Of a DNA stretch of 38,921 nt, positions 25,574 through 32,010 are shown in pieces. The stretch's first letter is position 1; each line of letters opens with the position of its first letter. Below the pieces are notes generated by a model that had not been told where the DNA came from, searched no databases, and was given only the letters and a program-made list of their open reading frames with translations. The DNA comes from an uncultured Pelagibacteraceae bacterium (lineage in GTDB: Bacteria > Pseudomonadota > Alphaproteobacteria > Pelagibacterales > Pelagibacteraceae): the NCBI GenBank assembly GCA_902604575.1, contig CACKZH010000006.1, forward strand, positions 1 to 38,921, read 5' to 3'. Position numbers and translations under genes: made by a program.

Positions 25574-25715
25574 ATGGTAAAACAACCTTAATAAAAGAAA
25601 AAATTCCTATAACTAATAACAAAGTTAGTAATAATAAAAAAATAATGAATTGAGTAAAACTTGTATTTTCTTTTATATTTAAAATTAGATTTATTAAAAA
25701 TTTTACAAATTTCAT
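25554..25715 (-). CDS. Small single-span membrane protein (53 aa), unknown
   Basis: A complete 53-codon frame on the - strand, just downstream of tRNA-fMet in its direction of transcription. It begins MKFVKFLINLILNIKENTSF, has a hydrophobic span at about 21-42, and ends KVVLPFTYIAL. Length, topology and the PF-x-Y tail recall DUF5989-type proteins that accompany carbamoyltransferases and SxtJ; that comparison is from memory. The tail also resembles the end of the 44-residue ORF at 24472-24606. It runs tail-to-tail into the second SGNH gene. A chance frame is possible in such A+T-rich DNA, yet it fills the whole gap. Confidence 0.45.
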   Translation of the reverse strand: MKFVKFLINLILNIKENTSFTQFIIFLLLLTLLLVIGIFSFIKVVLPFTYIAL

Positions 25716-25723
25716 AGTTAATT

Positions 25724-25800
<77 letters not shown>

Positions 25801-25806
25801 GTGTTT

Positions 25807-26001
25807 TTAAATTCTATTTTTTAGTTTGTTTAACTTCTTAACTCTTTTAATATTTTCTTGAAGAATTCTCTTTTTCTTTTCTGATGGTTTTTCATAAGTG
25901 TTTTTTAATTTAATAACTTTAAAGAAACCATCTCTTTGAAGTTTTCTTTTTAGAACCCTCAAAGCTTGTTCAACATTATTATCTTTTACTTCTATTTTAA
26001 T
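25807..26001 (-). CDS. rpsU: Ribosomal protein bS21, probable ATT start
   Basis: Small-subunit protein bS21, which lies near the 3' end of 16S rRNA and helps in initiation. IEVKDNNVEQALRVLKRKLQRDG and the YEKPSEKKKR stretch are the bS21 core. The frame extends to a TTG at 26013, but a perfect GGAGG (26011-26007) lies inside that extension, five bases before an in-frame ATT (26001-25999). Starting at ATT gives MKIEVKDNNV, which lines up residue for residue with the alphaproteobacterial start MQVIVRDNNV, as I recall it. No ATG or GTG is available nearby. I therefore chose ATT; if TTG is used, four residues are added. Confidence 0.85.
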   Translation of the reverse strand: MKIEVKDNNVEQALRVLKRKLQRDGFFKVIKLKNTYEKPSEKKKRILQENIKRVKKLNKLKNRI

Positions 26002-26006
26002 AACTA

Positions 26007-26011
26007 CCTCC
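26007..26011 (-). promoter_or_regulatory. Ribosome binding site that sets the rpsU start
   Basis: The - strand reads GGAGG, a full anti-16S match, rare in this window. Its spacing to the in-frame ATT is 5 bases, which is in the efficient range, while the only alternative start (TTG, 26013-26011) overlaps it and has no site upstream. It is the reason to prefer the ATT start of rpsU. Confidence 0.6.
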
Positions 26012-26064
26012 AAAAAAGCGCTTGATTAACACTTTTATAAATTTATGTCTATTAATTTTATTCA

Positions 26065-26646
26065 TCAAATAGATGCCTGAGTTGATTTATTTTGTTTTTC
26101 TTTTTCTTTTTTTTCTCTTTTTATTCTTCTTTCAGCTTTTTCAATAGCTTCAACTAAATCTTTTTGAGTGAATAAATTTAAAGCAACTGGATCTTTTGGA
26201 TTTAAATTATTATAGTTCCAATAACTTTTATTTCTTATTGATGTCACAGAATTTTTAGTAATGCCAACTAACTTGGCTATTTGAGAATCTTTTAATATAT
26301 TGTGTTGTTTAATTAACCATAAAGCAGAGTCGGGTTTATCTTGCCTCTTTGACAGAGGAATATATTTCTTTATTTTTTTTTCGTTATTTGAAATTTCAAT
26401 ATCACTACTTTTAATATTTAATGGTCTATTTTCGTCTTTTGAAGATAGTTCAATTTCCTCTCTTGAAAGTTGACCAGATATAATGGGATTATATGCTTTA
26501 ATACCCTTTGCCACTTCACCATCTGCAATTCCTTGTATTTCAACCTCATGTAATTTACAAAAATCAGCGATTTGTTTGAAAGTTAACGTAGTATTTTCTA
26601 CTAACCATACGGCAGTTGCCATCGGCATTAATGGTGCGTTTGACAT
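26065..26646 (-). CDS. trcR: TrcR-like DUF1013 transcription regulator
   Basis: Protein of 193 residues of the DUF1013 family, found almost only in alphaproteobacteria and named cell cycle transcriptional regulator TrcR in current annotation, from memory. MPMATAVWLVENTTLTFKQI (8-27) and EIQGIADGEVAKGIKAYNPI are typical. A second block, DSALWLIKQHNILKDSQIAKL (106-126) then TKNSVTSIRN, looks like a helix-turn-helix and lines up with residues 11-40, suggesting an internal duplication. The C-terminus is a charged coiled tail. It directly follows rpmE with no gap, as part of the long - strand run. The regulated genes are unknown. Confidence 0.8.
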   Translation of the reverse strand: MSNAPLMPMATAVWLVENTTLTFKQIADFCKLHEVEIQGIADGEVAKGIKAYNPIISGQLSREEIELSSKDENRPLNIKSSDIEISNNEKKIKKYIPLSKRQDKPDSALWLIKQHNILKDSQIAKLVGITKNSVTSIRNKSYWNYNNLNPKDPVALNLFTQKDLVEAIEKAERRIKREKKEKEKQNKSTQASI

Positions 26647-26877
26647 TTAGCTATTTTTTTCTGATTTAAAATTTTGGAATTTTTTATTAAATTTACTTAT
26701 TCTACCTTTATCCATTAACTTTTGCTTTCCACCAGTCCAAGCTGCATGAGATTTTGGATCTATTTCTAATTTTAATATATCTCCCTCAGCACCCCAAGTT
26801 GATTTAGTTTCAAATTGAGTGCCATCAGTCATTTCAACCTTAATCGTGTGGTAGTTTGGATGTATGTCTTTTTTCAT
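26647..26877 (-). CDS. rpmE: Ribosomal protein bL31 (zinc-free type)
   Basis: Large-subunit protein bL31, 76 residues. [19 protein letters not shown] is the family opening and [22 protein letters not shown] fits the alphaproteobacterial form. The zinc-ribbon cysteines are absent, as in bL36 here. It starts 35 bp after suhB on the same strand and abuts trcR. Secure. Confidence 0.95.
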   Translation of the reverse strand: MKKDIHPNYHTIKVEMTDGTQFETKSTWGAEGDILKLEIDPKSHAAWTGGKQKLMDKGRISKFNKKFQNFKSEKNS

Positions 26878-26912
26878 ATCGAGACTTATAGCAAAAGAAA
26901 CTTAGAACACAA

Positions 26913-27653
26913 TTAAAAGTTCTTTAAATTTTCAAGCATTTTATCATTAATTGCCCCACTTGATGCTCGAATATCTATATTATTATGATCGAATTTATCC
27001 AAATCATTCACTATCCCACCTGCCTCCTCTACCAACAAGGCTCCTGCTGCCACGTCCCAAATATTAATTTTATTATGAAAAAAACCATCTAATCTACCCG
27101 AAGCTACATAAGCCAAGTCTAAAGCTGCACATCCGCTATATCTCATATTTAAATTGCTGAATTTGACACCTTCGTGATTACTTGAAAACAAACATTCATC
27201 TATTAAATTTTTGTTTGATACTCGTAATCTTTGATTATTTAGATATGATCCTTTATTTTTTTCCGCATAAAACATTTCATCTTTAATAGGATCATAAATT
27301 AAACCACTAACTATCTCTTTTTTTGATTCTAGAGCCACACAAATTGCAAAATGAGGAATACCGTGTAGAAAATTTGTAGTACCATCTATTGGATCGATAA
27401 TCCAAATATTATCTTTATCTTTGTTTTCAATTGAACCAATTTCTTCTGATAAAAAAGAATAATTTTTTTTTGATTTAGAAAGTTCCTCAATTAAAATTTT
27501 TTCAACATGTTTGTCAGTTTTTGTAACAAAATCTCTGGGTCCTTTTTTAGATACTTGTAGTTTCTCAACTTCTCCAAAGTCTCTTATTGCAGACTTTGAG
27601 GCTTTTTCAGCTGCTTTGATCATAATATTTAAATTTGAAGATATAGAGATCAT
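26913..27653 (-). CDS. suhB: Inositol-monophosphatase family phosphatase (SuhB)
   Basis: Mg-dependent sugar-phosphate phosphatase of the IMPase/SuhB family. The metal sites are visible: SFLSEEIG with Glu70-Glu71, IIDPIDGTTNFLHGIPHF (85-102) with Asp87 and Asp90, and NIWDVAAGALLVEEAGG with Asp200. Length (246) is normal for SuhB. In other bacteria SuhB also acts with the Nus factors in rRNA antitermination, which would fit the nearby translation genes, but that is inference. The start lies 1 bp from the efp stop. Confidence 0.92.
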   Translation of the reverse strand: MISISSNLNIMIKAAEKASKSAIRDFGEVEKLQVSKKGPRDFVTKTDKHVEKILIEELSKSKKNYSFLSEEIGSIENKDKDNIWIIDPIDGTTNFLHGIPHFAICVALESKKEIVSGLIYDPIKDEMFYAEKNKGSYLNNQRLRVSNKNLIDECLFSSNHEGVKFSNLNMRYSGCAALDLAYVASGRLDGFFHNKINIWDVAAGALLVEEAGGIVNDLDKFDHNNIDIRASSGAINDKMLENLKNF

Positions 27654-27654
27654 T

Positions 27655-28215
27655 TTAGATTTTTTTAATGTATTCTAAATTTCTAGTATCAACTACAATT
27701 TCATCACCTGCTTCAATAAACGGAGGAACTTGAATATTTAAACCATTATCAAGAGTTGCTGGCTTGTAAGATGATGAAACGGTTTGTCCTTTAAGGGCTG
27801 CATCAGTAGTTTCAATTTTGCAATGTACTTGGTTAGGTAACTCAATTGATAGTGGGTTTTGATTATAAAAACTTACAGAAACTTGTAGGTTTTCAGTTAA
27901 AAGTTTACCCTTATCACCCACAGTTTCTTTTTTTATTTCTATTTGTTCAAACGTTTTTGGATCCATAAAAAAATAATTAGCTTCATCACTATAAAGATAA
28001 TTGAAAGTCGTTTCCTCCAATGATGCTTTTTCTACTGTTTCACTTGATCTAAATCTTTCATTTAACTTTGTATTTTTATTTAAGCTTTTCATTTCAACTT
28101 GAGCAAACGCTCCACCCTTTCCTGGTTTTACATGTTGGGTTTTCAAAACTTGCCATAAGTCATTTTTATATTCTAAGAGCATTCCAACTCTTATTTCTCC
28201 AGCATTAATTTTCAT
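27655..28215 (-). CDS. efp: Translation elongation factor P
   Basis: EF-P, which enters the ribosomal E site and relieves stalling at proline runs. KINAGEIRVGMLLEYKNDLW opens domain I. The loop VKPGKGGAF (29-37) shows Lys33 at the tip, the residue that is beta-lysylated by EpmA in many bacteria; I cannot see epmA/epmB in this window. The C-terminal IQVPPFIEAGDEIVVDTR is the family signature. Length 186 is normal. The start overlaps the thiE stop by 4 bp. Confidence 0.96.
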   Translation of the reverse strand: MKINAGEIRVGMLLEYKNDLWQVLKTQHVKPGKGGAFAQVEMKSLNKNTKLNERFRSSETVEKASLEETTFNYLYSDEANYFFMDPKTFEQIEIKKETVGDKGKLLTENLQVSVSFYNQNPLSIELPNQVHCKIETTDAALKGQTVSSSYKPATLDNGLNIQVPPFIEAGDEIVVDTRNLEYIKKI

Positions 28216-28826
28216 TTTAATTTTTCTATAGCTTGTAAAGGTTTATAATTTTTATTTTTCCAAATGTAGCTTGAAATAGCTAAAAAATTGGCATTATTCA
28301 ATAACAGATTTTTGTAATTAACGTCATTAATTCCACCAATAGCTACTGTTGGAGTTTTTGTGAATTTTTTAACTTTATTTAAAATCTTTACTGAGGCAAC
28401 ATACTTAGTTTTTTTAGTTTTAGATTGATTAAAAGCACCAAAGGCAATGTAATCAGCTTTAGCTTTAACTGCTTTTTTTGCTAAATCCATAGAATTATGA
28501 CAAGTAATTCCTATAATTTTTTTACCAAGTATTTCTTTTGCTATCTTAATATTCATATCTTTTTGACCTAGATGGCAGCCATCTGCATCTAATTTTAAAG
28601 CAAGCAAAGGGTCATCATTAATTATTAATTTTACTTTATTTTTTTTACAAATATTTTTAACCTTTTTACCAATTATTATTTTCTTATTCCTAGAGTAACT
28701 TTTAAGCCTGAGCTGAAAAAAACTTACTTTTCCAGATTTTAAAACTAACTTTAGATTTTTATAAAAAGAATTAAGTATTTTATTAGGAGAAATAAGATAA
28801 ATAAATTTTTTTTTATTTATTTTCAA
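28212..28826 (-). CDS. thiE: Thiamine phosphate synthase-like protein
   Basis: TIM-barrel protein of the ThiE/TenI family, joining thiazole phosphate and pyrimidine pyrophosphate to thiamine phosphate. SFFQLRLKS, DDPLLALKLDADGCHLGQKDM (diphosphate-binding side), IIGITCHNS, AFGAFNQSKTK and TVAIGGIN follow the ThiE order. Length 204 fits. It overlaps fba by 14 bp and efp by 4 bp, without room for a riboswitch. SAR11 lacks ThiC and needs an external pyrimidine precursor, but retains such salvage steps (from memory). A TenI or promiscuous ThiE paralogue cannot be excluded. Its presence with TPP-dependent tkt in one run is suggestive. Confidence 0.78.
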   Translation of the reverse strand: MKINKKKFIYLISPNKILNSFYKNLKLVLKSGKVSFFQLRLKSYSRNKKIIIGKKVKNICKKNKVKLIINDDPLLALKLDADGCHLGQKDMNIKIAKEILGKKIIGITCHNSMDLAKKAVKAKADYIAFGAFNQSKTKKTKYVASVKILNKVKKFTKTPTVAIGGINDVNYKNLLLNNANFLAISSYIWKNKNYKPLQAIEKLK

Positions 28827-29823
28827 GTTCGCTAGACCATTTTCCTTGAGCAGCTAAGGTACACATTTTAGCTCTATGATTAAAAGTAGTTTGAGCTGCC
28901 TCTATATTTTTAATATCATGAGACCAAACTTTTAAAGCACTTTGCTGAAGAGCTCTTCCATATGAATAGGTCATTATAAAATTTGTATTGTTATTTTTAT
29001 TAATTAAATTTAAATTTTCTGTAGCTTCAATTTCAGATTGACCTCCAGATAAAAAAGCTATTCCAGGAACCTCATTGGGCACGGAATTTTTAAGGCATTC
29101 TAAAGTTTTGATGCAAACTTCTTCACTAGAAATTTTATTTTCCGATAGGATGCCAGACAAAATCATATTAGGTTTTAATATTATACCTGAGAGATCAACT
29201 TTGTGTAAAATTAATTCCTCAAAACACTTTTTTATTACCTCTGATGTCTTGTTTAAACAAACTTCAGCAGGATGGTTCCCATCCATCAATACCTCAGGTT
29301 CCACTATTGGAACCATTCCACTTTCTTGAACTAGTGCTGAGTACCTAGCAAGTGCATGAGCATTACTACTAATTGCTAGTTTGCTTGGATATTTTTCACT
29401 AATAGAATAGACGCCTCTCCATTTTGTAAATCTTGCTCCAAGATCATAATATTTTTTTAATCTATCTCTAAGGCCATCTAATCCTTCTGTAATTTTTTCT
29501 TTAGGGGAATTTGCTAAATCTTTTGCACCAGTATCAACTTTAATTCCAGGAACTGCACCTGAACTAGATATTAAATCTGGTATTGATTTTCCCGTGCTCG
29601 AAATTTGATTTATAGTTTCATCATATAGAATAACACCACCTATGAAATCTTTCATTCCATCCGAAGAAAAAAGAATTTCTCTGAAGGCAAGCCTATTTTC
29701 TTGGGTTGATTTTACATTTACTGCTTCAAGTCTTTTTGTCATAGTTCCATTGCTTTCATCAGCAGCAAGTATACCCTTGCCATCGGAAATTATTTTAAGT
29801 GCAATTTTATTTAATTCAGACAT
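28813..29823 (-). CDS. fba: Class I fructose-bisphosphate aldolase
   Basis: Schiff-base (class I, animal/plant-type) aldolase that splits or makes fructose 1,6-bisphosphate. KGILAADESNGTM (16-28), IKVDTGAKDL (94-103), FTKWRGVYS (132-140), VPIVEPEVLM (171-180) with the two acidic residues, and GIILKPNMILSG (213-224) with the lysine K217 all match. Length 336 is normal. No phosphofructokinase is in the window, and SAR11 is thought to use this enzyme mainly in gluconeogenesis (from memory). It lies 1 bp from pgk and overlaps thiE. Secure. Confidence 0.96.
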   Translation of the reverse strand: MSELNKIALKIISDGKGILAADESNGTMTKRLEAVNVKSTQENRLAFREILFSSDGMKDFIGGVILYDETINQISSTGKSIPDLISSSGAVPGIKVDTGAKDLANSPKEKITEGLDGLRDRLKKYYDLGARFTKWRGVYSISEKYPSKLAISSNAHALARYSALVQESGMVPIVEPEVLMDGNHPAEVCLNKTSEVIKKCFEELILHKVDLSGIILKPNMILSGILSENKISSEEVCIKTLECLKNSVPNEVPGIAFLSGGQSEIEATENLNLINKNNNTNFIMTYSYGRALQQSALKVWSHDIKNIEAAQTTFNHRAKMCTLAAQGKWSSELENK

Positions 29824-29824
29824 T

Positions 29825-31003
29825 TTAATTTAATGCGGTTATACCAGGAAGGTTTTTGCCTTCAAGATATTCTAAAAATGCTCCACCTGCAGTTGAAACA
29901 AAATTAAACTTATTAAGAGCATTTAAATTATTTAATAAAGAAACTGTGTCTCCACCACCAACAACTGAAAAAATTTTGTTTGCTTTATTATTTTCAATTA
30001 TTTTCTTTGCAATTTGAATACTTCCATAAGCAAAATTTGGATTTTCAAAATATCCTGCGGGTCCATTCCAGAGTATTGTTTTACTGTTATCAATAATTTT
30101 TGTTATTTTTTTTATAGTTTTTGGACCAATATCTAATATCATTTCATCAGACAATATTTTGCTACATTCTTTCTTTTGAGGAGATCCATTTAAATCTTTA
30201 GATATAACTACATCTTCTGGATAGATTATTTTACATTTTTCTTTTTTTGAAAGAGATATAATTTCTTTAACTATTTTATCACAATTTCTTTCTTTAATAG
30301 ATTTTCCAACACTATTTCCAAAATATTCTATAAAATTATTAGCCATACCACCGACAATTATAATATTGTCAAATTTAGTAATTAAATTTTTAATAACATT
30401 AATTTTAGTTGAAATTTTAGACCCTCCAATAATACAAGTAATTGGTCTAGTGATATCAGAAATTATTTTATTAAGCGCATTCACTTCTAAATCTAACTGT
30501 AATCCAGAAAACGAGGGCAAAAATTTTGGAATCTCATTAATTGAAGCATGAGCTCTATGTGAACAAGAAAAAGCTTCATTTACATATATATCTCCAAGAC
30601 TTGATAGAAGTTCGGCAAATTTATTATCATTTTGTTCCTCTTCAGAATAAAATCTAATATTTTCTAAAATTAAAATTTCATCATTATAATTATTTAAGAA
30701 ATTTTTGCTTTTTATTTCTTTAATATTTTCAGTAATTAATTTTACTTTTTTCCCTAATTTATTTTGTAACTCCTTACAAATTGGCTCTAGGGATAGTTCT
30801 TTAACAATTTTACCTTTTGGTCTTCCCACATGAGATAAAATTATAATTTTTGCATTTTCCTTAATTAAAAAATTTAAAGTAGGAAGAATCTTATCAATTC
30901 TTGTTGTGTCTGTTATCTTGCCTCTTTCCAAGGGAACATTTAAATCTAGCCTTAATAATATTTTTTTATTATTTAAATTTTTTTCGTTTATAATGCTTCT
31001 CAT
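29825..31003 (-). CDS. pgk: Phosphoglycerate kinase
   Basis: Glycolytic/gluconeogenic kinase interconverting 1,3-bisphosphoglycerate and 3-phosphoglycerate. LLRLDLNVPLERG opens the phosphoglycerate-binding domain; ILSHVGRPKGK, EAFSCSHRAHASI, PITCIIGGSKISTK and VVGGGDTVSLL follow in order, with the nucleotide site at the end. Length 392 is normal. The start overlaps the gap stop by one base (TAATG), so pgk and gap are coupled. Nothing unusual. Confidence 0.97.
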   Translation of the reverse strand: MRSIINEKNLNNKKILLRLDLNVPLERGKITDTTRIDKILPTLNFLIKENAKIIILSHVGRPKGKIVKELSLEPICKELQNKLGKKVKLITENIKEIKSKNFLNNYNDEILILENIRFYSEEEQNDNKFAELLSSLGDIYVNEAFSCSHRAHASINEIPKFLPSFSGLQLDLEVNALNKIISDITRPITCIIGGSKISTKINVIKNLITKFDNIIIVGGMANNFIEYFGNSVGKSIKERNCDKIVKEIISLSKKEKCKIIYPEDVVISKDLNGSPQKKECSKILSDEMILDIGPKTIKKITKIIDNSKTILWNGPAGYFENPNFAYGSIQIAKKIIENNKANKIFSVVGGGDTVSLLNNLNALNKFNFVSTAGGAFLEYLEGKNLPGITALN

Positions 31004-32010
31004 TAAGAGATTTTATGCAAAGTTTCAGCGATATCACACATTCTATTAGAAAAGCCCCATTCATTATCATACCAGGCTGATATTTTACCCATTTTACTTC
31101 CAACTACATTTGTTAAAGAAGCATCTACTATAGCAGAAGCAGGATGATGATTAAAATCTATAGATACTAATTTTTCATGAGTAACTTCTAAGATATTTTT
31201 TAATTTATTTTTAGATGCCTTTTCAAGCACGTCATTAATTTTTTTTATGCTAATATCATTTTTTGTACAAAAAACTAATTCAACAAGAGAAACATTAGGA
31301 GTAGGCACTCGCATCGCTATACCCTCTAATTTCCCCTTAAGGTTTGGTATTATTTCTCCTATTGCTTTCGAAGCTCCTGTTGAAGTAGGAACTATAGATT
31401 GGCTTGCAGATCTTGCTCTTCTTGGATCTTTGTGAGAATTATCTAAAATTCTTTGATCGCTAGTAAATGCATGAATTGTAGTCATAAAACCTTTTTTAAT
31501 TTCAAAATTTTTATCAAGAACGCTGGTTACTGGTGCTAGACAATTGGTAGTGCATGATGCGGCAGATATTATTTCATCTTCTTTAGTAATTATATTTTCA
31601 TTAACACCAAATACTATTGTTTTATCAGCATTTTTACATGGAGCAGAAACGATCACTTTTTTTGCACCATTTTTTATATGGGCAAGAAGTTTTTTTTTTG
31701 AATTAAATTTTCCAGTACATTCAAATACATAATCAACATCATGTTTTTTCCAATTAATGTCTTCAATTTTTGTTTCTTGAGAAAATGTAATTTTATTTTT
31801 ATTAATTATTAAATGATTTGTATCAAAATCTAAATCAGCGTTAAATTTGCCATGTATAGAATCATATTTGATTAATTTAGATGTAGTTTCTGAATTTGAC
31901 CTATTGTTTATATGATTAATTTTTAATTTTTTATTTTTACTTTCGAAAATTGATCTAACAACCATACGACCAATCCGGCCCATCCCGTTAATTCCAATTT
32001 TAATTGTCAT
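31003..32010 (-). CDS. gap: Glyceraldehyde-3-phosphate dehydrogenase, cofactor Asp replaced
   Basis: GAPDH, 335 residues. GINGMGRIGRMVVRS (6-20) is the Rossmann loop; SAASCTTNCLAP (149-160) holds catalytic Cys153; STGASKAIGEIIP, MRVPTPNVS and WYDNEWGFSNRM complete the family. The end of strand 2, normally I-N-Asp-L in NAD enzymes, reads I-N-Asn-Arg-Ser (34-38) if aligned by spacing to KYDSIHG. Loss of that Asp with a following Arg is what NADP-preferring enzymes tend to show. So the cofactor may be NADP or dual (inference). It overlaps tkt by 4 bp and pgk by 1 bp. Confidence 0.95.
   Translation of the reverse strand: MTIKIGINGMGRIGRMVVRSIFESKNKKLKINHINNRSNSETTSKLIKYDSIHGKFNADLDFDTNHLIINKNKITFSQETKIEDINWKKHDVDYVFECTGKFNSKKKLLAHIKNGAKKVIVSAPCKNADKTIVFGVNENIITKEDEIISAASCTTNCLAPVTSVLDKNFEIKKGFMTTIHAFTSDQRILDNSHKDPRRARSASQSIVPTSTGASKAIGEIIPNLKGKLEGIAMRVPTPNVSLVELVFCTKNDISIKKINDVLEKASKNKLKNILEVTHEKLVSIDFNHHPASAIVDASLTNVVGSKMGKISAWYDNEWGFSNRMCDIAETLHKIS

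Noticed and set aside
28200-28230. TPP riboswitch before thiE
   Set aside because: thiE starts inside the end of fba; the leader needed for a riboswitch is absent and no THI-box sequence was seen in the overlap.
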